Below, piece after piece: positions 12,747 through 19,960 of a stretch of DNA of 64,000 bases. Under the pieces are notes generated by a model that worked only from the letters and a program-made list of their open reading frames with translations, made no database searches and was not told where the DNA came from. A program made the position numbers and the translations under genes. The stretch covers positions 36,725,023 through 36,789,022 of the forward strand of contig OW388296.1 in NCBI GenBank assembly GCA_936450465.1, in the 5' to 3' direction. The first letter of the stretch is position 1. Each line of letters starts with the position of its first letter. Source of the stretch: Gibbula magus. Lineage: Eukaryota > Mollusca > Gastropoda > Trochida > Trochidae.

Positions 12747-13286
12747 TCAATATTGTCTAAGGTGTTCAGGTATTGTTACATTCACACGCTTCCATGCGGT
12801 TTGCGGTTCACTGGGCAGTTTCTGCTCCAAGACAAGGTCGATTCCTTTTACCCTGACCCTTGTGTACACATCTTTTTCTTTTCTCAGTTCATATCCAGCT
12901 TTGTTAAGATGTGAACGTATTCTTTTCATGCTGTTAGGCAAATCAGTCTGTATGTTCATAGGTGTATCATAGAGGGCTGATCTTGCCTTGAACACATCCT
13001 CGCGGTCAGCCATTGACAGGAATGATGCTATTATGGTAGGGGGTCTAGGCGGACCATTGTTTTGCATGTTATATCTCGGTCTGGGAAGTCTATGCACAGA
13101 CTTGAAATAAATCTGATCTACTTTGTCAGCAGGAAGTTTTAGGTTGCGGGAAAGGATATTCCTGATTACTGACTCAGGATCTTCGCTTCTTTCTTCCTTA
13201 ATGCCATTGAATAGCAGGTTAGGCTTCCTATCGTGCATTTCCTTCAAAATCGCCTCCTGTTTCAGCTGAGTGCACTTTAAGTCTAT
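12747..13286 (-). pseudogene. LINE ORF1, C-terminal part (RNA-binding RRM/CTD)
   Basis: This is the C-terminal portion of an L1-type ORF1 protein. The segment KEMHDRKPNLLFNGI opens an RRM-like fold, followed by KSVHRLPRPRY, a PTIIASFLSMADREDVFKAR helix-strand block, and a C-terminal domain ending in an RVRVKGIDLVLE strand. It aligns block for block with the intact ORF1 at 27765-28481. The first residues of the open frame upstream of 13286 come from the inverted repeat of element 1. The genuine N-terminus is at 19232-19531, so the gene is split by element 1. The protein would coat LINE RNA as a chaperone. Confidence 0.9.
13281..13286. repeat. 6-bp target-site duplication of element 1 (GTCTAT)
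   Basis: GTCTAT precedes the first base of element 1 and recurs exactly at 19232-19237 just after it. Keeping one copy joins the two ORF1 parts in frame (LRADID then LKCTQLK). This agrees with the equivalent stretch of the intact relative ORF1 and so fixes the insertion point to the base. Confidence 0.92.
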
Positions 13287-13552
13287 TGTTGTAACCAGGG
13301 TAAGATAGTTCATTTTTTTTTACCTTTATGACCTTAAAGAACACCTGGGTGATCTAAATTCGGTCTTAAAGAACACCTGTGTGACCTAAATGAATTGAGA
13401 TTTTTTTTGACGCCATTTTGAATAATTAATGAGCATGCACCTGGTCTTTTTTAATCCTTCTATTGTTAAAGAACAATGGCCTTTTGAATTAAGAAGTATA
13501 ATGGCCTTGCTAAGTGAGGCACACCTGACACCTGGCCTGTGACTCAATGTCT
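13287..13552 (+). repeat. Element 1 left terminal inverted repeat
   Basis: About 266 bp matching the reverse complement of 18968-19231 with a few substitutions. It contains two direct copies of a 27-bp subrepeat opening CTTAAAGAACACCTG (13333 and 13365), a common arrangement for protein-binding subterminal sites. The TIR also contributes short coding-like extensions to flanking LINE frames, which are artefacts. Confidence 0.9.
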
Positions 13553-13575
13553 ATTTTTATGCTTTAGAAAGGCAA

Positions 13576-13600
13576 TATAAACCCCGAACTCTCACAGTTG
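13576..13600 (+). promoter_or_regulatory. Probable TATA box and initiator of the BIR gene
   Basis: TATAAA at 13576-13581 lies just inside the left inverted repeat and is followed by CTCACAGTTG at 13591-13600, which resembles a pyrimidine-CA initiator. The spacing is shorter than ideal, and the ATG is about 245 nt further on. This is a plausible core promoter from position and motif only. Confidence 0.45.
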
Positions 13601-13844
13601 AAGAATCATCCTCAGCTGAATCTTGAGAAGTGTGGAACTATCATATGCTCTTGACTTTGCTCGTGTTGTTGGCAGTTTACCTCGAAGATAGGAAACGGAA
13701 TCAGTACCCCAGGATCTCATGCCAAAGTATGGACTGTCAGTGCAATGTTTGTAATGTAATCCTGGAGACTGGATGAATTGGTGAAACATTCAACTGCAAG
13801 ATACACTATTACTATACAGGTGTGTTGTATTTAGCTCGGACAAC

Positions 13845-14234
13845 ATGGATGTCTGTGGGTATCTTGATGAGACTGTTGTTGCAGATTGTAGTGGTGGATT
13901 ACCCAGTAAGACGGATTACACCTCTTTTGAGAAGAGACTTGATTCCTTTAAAGACTGGCCAATTCAGATGAAACAAAACCCGAGAGACTTGGCTCATGCT
14001 GGATTATGTTATCAGAATCATGGGGACTTGTGTATTTGTTTTAAATGTGGTATTCGTCTCAAGGAATGGATGCCTACTGACGACCCCTGGATTGAACATG
14101 AGAAGTGGTCTCCTGACTGTGACTATCTACGGATGGTTGGTATAGTAGAGAGAAAGACAATACAACAACTGAGGAATCAACCCAACATGGATACTAATAA
14201 ACCATTCAGCTTTAGGCCAATTCCAGGATTTTAA
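13845..14234 (+). CDS. Single-BIR inhibitor-of-apoptosis-like protein
   Basis: The 129-residue product contains one complete baculoviral IAP repeat. The zinc ligands fit the family spacing exactly: C65-x2-C68-x16-H85-x6-C92. A conserved arginine (R31, FEKRLDSF), a glycine in LAHAGLCY and the tryptophan after the CX2C are also in place. There is no RING, second BIR or UBC domain, so it is shorter than typical cellular IAPs. BIR proteins bind caspases or pro-apoptotic peptides, and some act in cell division. Its place as first gene of a virus-like element suggests it protects the host cell during element activity, which is inference. It has its own TATA-like promoter and a poly-A signal at 14312. 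The ATG at 13845 is the first in frame. Confidence 0.9.
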   Translation: MDVCGYLDETVVADCSGGLPSKTDYTSFEKRLDSFKDWPIQMKQNPRDLAHAGLCYQNHGDLCICFKCGIRLKEWMPTDDPWIEHEKWSPDCDYLRMVGIVERKTIQQLRNQPNMDTNKPFSFRPIPGF

Positions 14235-14311
14235 CATGATCAACAGTCTATCACTAGAAATATTGGATTGTATATGTAAATATTGTATCTTGTATATTTC
14301 TATGAGTTATG

Positions 14312-14317
14312 AATAAA
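14312..14317 (+). terminator. Poly-A signal after the BIR gene
   Basis: AATAAA lies 78 nt after the BIR stop codon. GT/T-rich sequence (ATATGTGTCTGTG) follows about 20 nt later, as expected for animal cleavage and polyadenylation. Confidence 0.6.
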
Positions 14318-14418
14318 CCTGTTCTAGTTTACAATATGTGTCTGTGATTTATAGATAGCACAGTGATAGATGAATCCCATTAGAAATTTAGTGCATATAG
14401 AGAGAGACTATAGACATT

Positions 14419-14460
14419 TATAAAAAGACCAGATATTTCAAACTAGTTTCATTTGTCAGT
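14419..14460 (+). promoter_or_regulatory. TATA box and TCAGT initiator of the second gene
   Basis: TATAAAA at 14419-14425 is followed 31 bp later by TTTGTCAGT, with TCAGT at 14456-14460. This is a textbook TATA/initiator pair for invertebrate pol II genes. The next in-frame ATG is at 14548. Together with the poly-A signal upstream it shows that genes 1 and 2 are separate transcription units. Confidence 0.7.
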
Positions 14461-14547
14461 AGACTAGTGACAGCGACACTTAACTGCTTCTGGATGTGAA
14501 GAGTATTGAACATAGAACATTTCTTAGTTCACATTCACACAGAAATC

Positions 14548-14859
14548 ATGAACAGTCGATACTGGAAACCTTATCTGGATGATCCTGACAAATGGACCAA
14601 GTATTACTATTTACAAGCAAAGGGATACCCCAACCCTTTTACAAACATGGATGATTATGTGATCTATTATGAAAAGTATCAAGGGATCAAGATAAATTTG
14701 CCTGGTTTGAATGGTAACAAGTCCTCTTCAACAACTCCTGAGATTGTTCTTACCTCTCCAACACAACAAGTTGTTGAACAGGCAAAAGCACGCTTGTCAA
14801 AGAAGAAAAGATCCTCACAAAAAGGCAAAGGGGTAAAACGACTAAAAACAGGGTTTTAA
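14548..14859 (+). CDS. Small basic-tailed protein conserved between the two virus-like elements
   Basis: The 103-residue product is read from the first ATG after the promoter. The longer open frame starting at 14506 uses a TTG and is not credible in an animal. It has an aromatic N-terminal motif (WKPYLDDPDKWTKYY), a serine/threonine-rich middle and a strongly basic tail (KKKRSSQKGKGVKRLK). The element 2 protein at 46419-46715 has the same layout: KPYIADPKKFMKFF followed by a basic tail, again upstream of the ATPase. I do not recognise the family by name. The basic tail suits DNA binding or nuclear entry, and a minor virion or core role is possible. That is inference. Confidence 0.72.
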   Translation: MNSRYWKPYLDDPDKWTKYYYLQAKGYPNPFTNMDDYVIYYEKYQGIKINLPGLNGNKSSSTTPEIVLTSPTQQVVEQAKARLSKKKRSSQKGKGVKRLKTGF

Positions 14860-14865
14860 CACTAT

Positions 14866-15127
14866 AACCACCACCACCACCACCACCACCACCACCACAC
14901 ACCACCACTACCACCACCACTACCACCACTACCATCACCACACACCACCACCACCACACACACCACCACCACCACCACCACCACAACCACCACCACCACC
15001 ACACACACCACCACCACCACCACCTGACACACACCACCACCACCACCACCACCACCACCACCCACACCAACACACCAACACACCACCACCCACACCAACA
15101 CCACTACCACCACACACCACCACCACC
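14866..15127 (+). repeat. CAC trinucleotide microsatellite between genes 2 and 3
   Basis: About 260 bp of CCA/CAC repeats with few interruptions lies between the small protein gene and the ATPase gene. Minus-strand frames rich in valine, glycine and tryptophan are artefacts of this tract. A TATA-like TATATTATAA at 15128-15137 follows and could serve the ATPase gene. Confidence 0.9.
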
Positions 15128-15181
15128 ATATATTATAACTATAGTCTTCATACACTCCACGTCACTTGATATAAGATCACG

Positions 15182-16825
15182 ATGGAAGTAACATGTCCAT
15201 ATTGTCAGAAACTGTTTTCAAGAAAGGATGCTATGTTGAGACATAAAAGATTAAAGCACAATAATGAAAAAGAGAAGCAACAGCCATCACAACAATTATC
15301 TATACCTTCACAAGCACTGTCCCCACCACAGTCAAACAAATCTAAAGACGCAGGGCCACGGCCCCCACCACAGTCAATCAAATCTAAAGATGCAGGGCCA
15401 CCACAAGATTTTAAATTACAACACCCCTTCACCATGACCGTTTCCGGGCCAACTGGATCCGGAAAATCGTATCTTGTTCGACACATTTTGGAAAGTGTAA
15501 AAATTAAACCTTGGCCTCAACGCATCGTATGGCTTTATCGTCGCTGGCAGCCACTTTATGATGACATTCTACAGTCGGTGTATCCTCCGGTAGAGTTTAT
15601 TCAAGGTATTCCCGTAGATTTGGACCAAGATTACTTTTTTGACACAAGTGTGAGAAATACCATTGTTCTTGATGATTTGATGTCAACGGCTAGTAAAGAT
15701 CCCAAAATAACTGACTTGTTAACAGAAGGTTCCCATCATCGCAACCTCTCTGTTATCGCTATCAACCAAAATTTATTTTTTAGCAAAAACCCAACGCAGA
15801 GACGGAATTCGCATTATTTAATATTGTTTAACAACCCAGTAGACCAGCAACCTGTTATGACCTTGGGTCGTCAAATGTATCCAACTCGATCTCAACATTT
15901 CATGCAAACATTTGAAGAGGCTACAAGTAAACCATATGGTCATCTTTTAATTGATTTAAAACCTGATACACCACCCTGGCAAAGACTTTGTCCCAATGCA
16001 TGTAAAGAGAATAGTCTGAAAAATATTTCTCATATAGAGACTAACCCCAGAAGTGAACAGACGTACTCTGAAAACATCACAGATATGACATTTTCCTGTG
16101 ACGACTGTGGTATTGTTTTCCAAAGTCATCATGACCTGCAAAAACATAGGAAAACGTGGTGCCCAGAGAACACAGGTTTTAGACAATGTTCACCACCTGG
16201 AATCCCCAATATGTCAACTAAAAGAAAATTTGAAGAAGTGAGTGGACCCATGAAGAAATCTCTAGCATATTGTGACTACTGTGGACAAGTGTTTAGTAAT
16301 ATTCATAACCTTCAAAGTCATCTGCATGACAAGGAATGCCCTAAAGTGGAAAAGAATGATGAAGATGTACAGGATGATGACATGAGCGCCTTTACCAAGG
16401 GGGTTCAGAGAAAGAAACAACAAGCTGATCTTGAGGAAGAGGGCATAAGACTCATGTTTAAATGTGCTCGTGAGATAAACGCTGATTTCCTTGAAGAGAA
16501 ACAGGAGAAGTATGAGAGGAATGGTTATTCTGCAGAAGCAACTGATGATAAACTCGACAAATTATTATGGAGGGTATTCAAAACAATGTATGCTCAATTT
16601 CTTCATTTTATGTTGTATATGAAAGATGGTCCCACAACTCAAGAACTATTAAATTCTATTGATGACAGGAACAATGCTGAAAATGTCATTTTAGCTAAAC
16701 TTTCAAAACATAAACAATGGGTGTTTGATATTACTGATGATGATGATAATGATTCTGATATTTCTGATGATGATGATGATGATGTTGATGATGTTGATGA
16801 TGACGAAGACAATGCTGAGAATTGA
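15182..16825 (+). CDS. Zinc-finger / packaging-type P-loop ATPase fusion
   Basis: The 547-residue product begins with a C2H2 finger (C5, C8, H21, H26), then a proline/serine linker. A P-loop ATPase follows: Walker A GPTGSGKS (89-96), an IVWLYRRWQPLYDD block (115-128), Walker B IVLDD (161-165), GSHHRNLSV (183-191), INQNLF (194-199) and PYGHLLIDLK (251-260). This block order is that of Polinton/adenovirus-like genome-packaging ATPases. Two further fingers follow (C306/C309/H322/C327 and C364/C367/H380/C386), and an aspartate-rich tail ends the protein. Packaging would require capsid proteins that this element lacks. The fingers could instead direct the motor to element DNA. The homologue is at 44005-45741. 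Confidence 0.85.
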   Translation: MEVTCPYCQKLFSRKDAMLRHKRLKHNNEKEKQQPSQQLSIPSQALSPPQSNKSKDAGPRPPPQSIKSKDAGPPQDFKLQHPFTMTVSGPTGSGKSYLVRHILESVKIKPWPQRIVWLYRRWQPLYDDILQSVYPPVEFIQGIPVDLDQDYFFDTSVRNTIVLDDLMSTASKDPKITDLLTEGSHHRNLSVIAINQNLFFSKNPTQRRNSHYLILFNNPVDQQPVMTLGRQMYPTRSQHFMQTFEEATSKPYGHLLIDLKPDTPPWQRLCPNACKENSLKNISHIETNPRSEQTYSENITDMTFSCDDCGIVFQSHHDLQKHRKTWCPENTGFRQCSPPGIPNMSTKRKFEEVSGPMKKSLAYCDYCGQVFSNIHNLQSHLHDKECPKVEKNDEDVQDDDMSAFTKGVQRKKQQADLEEEGIRLMFKCAREINADFLEEKQEKYERNGYSAEATDDKLDKLLWRVFKTMYAQFLHFMLYMKDGPTTQELLNSIDDRNNAENVILAKLSKHKQWVFDITDDDDNDSDISDDDDDDVDDVDDDEDNAEN

Positions 16826-16892
16826 TTTTGTAAAGTAGATTCATAGGGTCTGCCCTAAACCCTAATTCTACTTCTACAAGCAAACGGGGGCA

Positions 16893-16904
16893 AATAAAAT
16901 AAAT
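16893..16904 (+). terminator. Poly-A signal after the element 1 ATPase gene
   Basis: Overlapping AATAAA hexamers lie about 70 nt after the stop codon, with T-rich sequence beyond. Confidence 0.6.
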
Positions 16905-17045
16905 CATATATTGAACATATCTTCTTCATTTGTATCTAAAGATTAAAAGTACATTAAGTATGATGTTGGAAAACATCAAATCAAAGGTAATACATGGTGT
17001 TCTTTCATTGAAATGTACTGACTATTGCTATCACATTTTACGAAA

Positions 17046-17830
17046 GTGAGTAATGTATGACGTCATGATGACGTCATATTGTCGTGAAAATTAAAAATGG
17101 ATGATTGTGACGTATAGCTTACGTCGTGAGTATCACTATACAAAAAGAATTATTGAAATCCGTCCTTAAATAAAGAAATGATGGGTATTTTGATATTTAC
17201 AGGATGAATCTCATTGTAATGAGCATTGTATGACGTCATGATGACGTCATATGTCATGAAAATTAAAATGAATGGATAGATGTTATAGCTTTAGTCATGA
17301 GCATCACTATACAAAAAGAATTTTTGAAATCCATCCATAAATAAAAAAATGATGGGTATTTTTTATATTTATAGGATGAATCTCATTGAAATGAGTAATG
17401 TATGACGTCATGATGACGTCATATGTCATGAAAATTGAATGGATGGATGTTATAGCTTACGTCGTGAGCATCACTATACGAAAATAATTATTGAAATCCG
17501 TCCATAAATAAAGAAGTTATGGTGATTTTACTGTTGACAGGAAGTTGTAAACAGAAAGTCACGTGACCTAATACATTTTGGTGATTATCTCACTCATTAT
17601 ATATTGTATAAAGACAAATGACATATCACTGAAAAGGTATTGACGAGTTCTACGCGTTGCATCAGAATTGACATCGATACCTTTCTGCGGAAGTGAGTAA
17701 TGTATGACGTCATCATGACGTCACATTATTTTGAACATTAAAATGAATGATTGTGACATATAGCTTTAGTCATGAGCATTTCTATAAAAAAAAGAATTAT
17801 TGAAATCGATCAATAAATAAATAAGTTATA
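17046..17830. repeat. Repeats carrying paired TGACGTCA (CRE) palindromes
   Basis: Four units each contain two TGACGTCA octamers 11 bp apart: 17058/17069, 17231/17242, 17403/17414 and 17705/17716. The first three are spaced 172-173 bp. The fourth follows after an extra 130 bp. Each unit continues with TCATGAAAATTAAAATG, a GCATCACTATACAAAAAGAA stretch and an AAATAAAGAAATGATGG stretch. TGACGTCA is the full CREB/ATF site, so this may be an enhancer or an origin-like region. No gene lies here. Confidence 0.85.
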
Positions 17831-18967
17831 GATATTTTTGGGAATGGACTAATCCAATCCAACTACCCTTGAAAAAAGTGGACTCGTCCTTGTTTTGGCC
17901 GCCAATTTCTGACCCCGCTTGATTTGTATATGGTCATGATTATGGTGTCTATCTCAGCTCATAATTATCGGGTTTGAACACTTGATATATCATTTAAAAG
18001 CTACCGATGTCAGCTACACAGTAAGTACAATAGAATACTGATTATTTTTATTCTGAGTATATTACAAGTATAATAAAGCATTGAATTCAATATGGTGACT
18101 GTAACAATTTGGAATCATGACTCTGTATGACATAAAGAATACTTTTTTCAGTGGGTATGTTGTATTTTATTACATTGTAGTCAGAAATTCAGAACAATTG
18201 TTGTTGTAATTTTCAGAAATGAAGAATGTCAATATGAGATAAGTCATTATGGTGTTTTGTGTACCCGTGTTTGTGTATCTACCGCTCACACAGACCATGT
18301 CGACCTTATCAAACAACAGTTAATGTAACTATTGTTTAATGTTAATATCATTTAGATCTAATTGTTATTGATGAAAAATAGTTGTATTTATATGTGTGTA
18401 TATTTATATCTTTAATATAGCCAAAACTACTGGGCAAATAACTCATGTATAGTGGAATACAGTTATTTTATAATTCTGTATCGTTCACATATATGATTTA
18501 CTTGTCCAAGCTAAATTACAACGTGCTGAAAACATGGAATCAACTTATGGGATACTGTTGGCGGGGCTATGCTACCAGCTGATTTTGTAATTACTCTTGG
18601 ATTCAATAATCTACTGTTCAATTTGGATATATACCACTTTCATCATGGATTTTACTGTTGCCTGGGGATGTGTCTAAATTCACTATCAGGGGTGAGTACT
18701 TACTTCATCTAACATTTTTTTCACAAATTTATAAGGGTAATTTCCAATGTCCAGAGTATCCAATATTTCACATGTATAAATATTTATAAAGTTTGGTTTC
18801 CAATAGGAACAAGAATCACACACATGTATATCATGGTAATCCATTTAGTAATATCCAACAAGTATAGTGAAGTCAGGAGCATCTGAGATCGCGTTCCTTA
18901 TGCTCTCAAGAGTCAACTGGGAATGATTCCTCAACTGAGAGAGTTGGGGGATTATAATGTCTTTCTA
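17831..18967. other. Non-coding 3' part of element 1
   Basis: About 1.1 kb between the CRE repeats and the right inverted repeat. It has no open frame of note and no recognised motif apart from T-rich stretches. Confidence 0.5.
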
Positions 18968-19231
18968 AGACATTAAGTCACAGGCCAGGTGTCAGGTGTG
19001 CCTCACTTAGCAAGGCCATTATACTTCTTAATTCAAAAGGCCATTGTTCTTTAACAATAGAAGGATTAAAAAAGACCAGGTGCATGCTCATTAATTATTC
19101 AAAATGGCGTCAAAAAAATCTCAATTCATTTAGGTCACACAGGTGTTCTTTAAGACCGAATTTAGATCACCCAGGTGTTCTTTAAGGTCATTAAGGTAAA
19201 AGAAATGAACTATCTTAACCTGGTTACAACA
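18968..19231 (-). repeat. Element 1 right terminal inverted repeat
   Basis: The reverse complement of 13287-13552 over about 264 bp. It ends GGTTACAACA directly before the second GTCTAT (19232-19237). Confidence 0.9.
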
Positions 19232-19531
19232 GTCTATATCTGCTCTTAAAGTGTTTAAGGAAGTTTTTATCGTCGTTATTTCATCAGCGTGGATATCCAA
19301 TGATGTCTCAACATCGTCTACTCTCGATTTTGTAGAAACAACATCGGCTTCTATCTTCGATATTGCCTCCTGCAAATTAGAGTTGATGGTGTCGATTTTT
19401 TTAGATAAATGCCTCTCGGACGCCAATATCAATTCTTTTAGTTCATGAAATCCTATGGTTTCATCAGAGGACACATCAGCTGAATATCCTGTGCTAGACG
19501 AGGAGCGTTGAGTTGACCTGGTGGTCGCCAT
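19232..19531 (-). pseudogene. LINE ORF1, N-terminal part (coiled coil)
   Basis: ATG at 19531 opens MATTRSTQRSSSS, matching the RNTRSSSS start of the intact relative ORF1. A heptad-rich region follows (ILASERHLSKKIDTINSNLQEAISKIE), consistent with the coiled coil by which L1-type ORF1 proteins form trimers. The frame ends at the element 1 insertion and resumes at 13286. Residues after LRADID in the raw frame come from the inserted element. Confidence 0.9.
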
Positions 19532-19758
19532 ATTGTTTTGCCGAGTGGTATCTCCCCGTTCAAATTTGTTTGTATATAGTGTTATTGTTCAGTGAAAATT
19601 CATATGCTATTCACAATGCGTTGCTTACATCAATGCATGGTATCAACTCACTTTTAAGGGCCCATAGATCCTCTTAAATCACAGGATTAGAACATTTTTC
19701 CGGAGCTAAAAAACACTCGCTCACTCCATTGTGACCTTCACCTTTTCATCTGATCAGA
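19532..19758 (-). promoter_or_regulatory. 5' leader of the L1/Tx1-like LINE
   Basis: About 225 bp lie between the ORF1 start and the right TSD (19759-19769). An internal pol II promoter would be expected here in a full-length LINE. No specific motif is assigned. Confidence 0.45.
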
Positions 19759-19878
19759 CACAGACATTTGATGAGTGGTTGGATGGTCCGCCGCCACGTG
19801 TAAATTTGCCTTTCACTGGTCAAACTGGGTTTCGCCAGTTCATAGAACTTCCTGAGAACCCTCAACCTATTGACTTTT
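19759..19878 (+). mobile_element. piggyBac relic, right part
   Basis: The sequence encodes QTFDEWLDGPPPRVNLPF and then TGFRQFIELPENPQPIDF, the same residues as 54153-54270 of the piggyBac transposase N-terminal region. Identity ends at about 19878, where an unrelated palindromic repeat begins. The first 11 bases are the right copy of the LINE target duplication. Confidence 0.88.
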
Positions 19879-19879
19879 T

Positions 19880-19960
19880 AGGTCTTCAAGACGTATGTCT
19901 CGAAGACCTATTGTTGTTATCCGAATTTTTAGGTCTTCAAGACGTATGTCGTGAAGACCT
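19880..19960. repeat. Two copies of a 30-nt near-palindrome (AGGTCTTC...GAAGACCT)
   Basis: The units at 19880-19909 and 19931-19960 each begin AGGTCTTCAAGACGTATG and end GAAGACCT, folding as a hairpin. Their spacing is 51 bp, and both are followed by ATTGTT and a T-rich tract. They mark the point where the piggyBac relic stops. Confidence 0.75.

Larger units (their letters stand above)
13287..19231 (+). mobile_element. Element 1: 5.9-kb virus-like TIR element with BIR and ATPase genes
   Basis: The element begins TGTTGTAACCAGG and ends with its complement, has about 265-bp terminal inverted repeats and a 6-bp TSD. It carries three plus-strand genes: BIR/IAP-like (13845), a small basic protein (14548) and a zinc-finger/packaging-type ATPase (15182). 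A 2-kb 3' part is mostly CRE-rich repeats. I see no polymerase, integrase, transposase, capsid or protease. The ATPase resembles those of Polinton/adenovirus-like elements, and 6-bp duplications are made by the integrases of that group. A plausible reading is a reduced element moved by another element's integrase. An alternative is a novel autonomous class whose movement protein I fail to recognise. Confidence 0.85.
6535..19758 (-). mobile_element. Full-length L1/Tx1-like LINE, split by element 1
   Basis: The LINE runs on the minus strand from about 19758 (5') to 6535 (3', poly-A seen as T run). Without the 5,945-bp insertion and its duplicated TSD it is about 7.27 kb. It contains a 5' leader, ORF1 (19531 to 12747, interrupted), a 2.3-kb inter-ORF spacer with tandem repeats, and ORF2 (10437 to 6713) with endonuclease, reverse transcriptase and a C-terminal cysteine motif. 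Its relative at 27563-33402 has the same order on the plus strand with a shorter spacer. The 11-bp TSD and the lightly damaged ORFs suggest a fairly young insertion. Confidence 0.88.

Noticed and set aside
14506..14547. N-terminal extension of the KPY-motif protein
   Set aside because: It would start at a TTG. The first ATG after the TATA/initiator pair is at 14548.
14750..15155. Minus-strand open frames very rich in valine, glycine and tryptophan
   Set aside because: They are translations of the CAC trinucleotide microsatellite between two genes and have no protein-like composition.
13287..19231. Element 1 as a classic cut-and-paste DNA transposon (hAT, Mutator, piggyBac)
   Set aside because: A 6-bp TSD does not fit their usual lengths (8, 9, TTAA), and no transposase is present. 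The ATPase/BIR gene set fits virus-like elements better.
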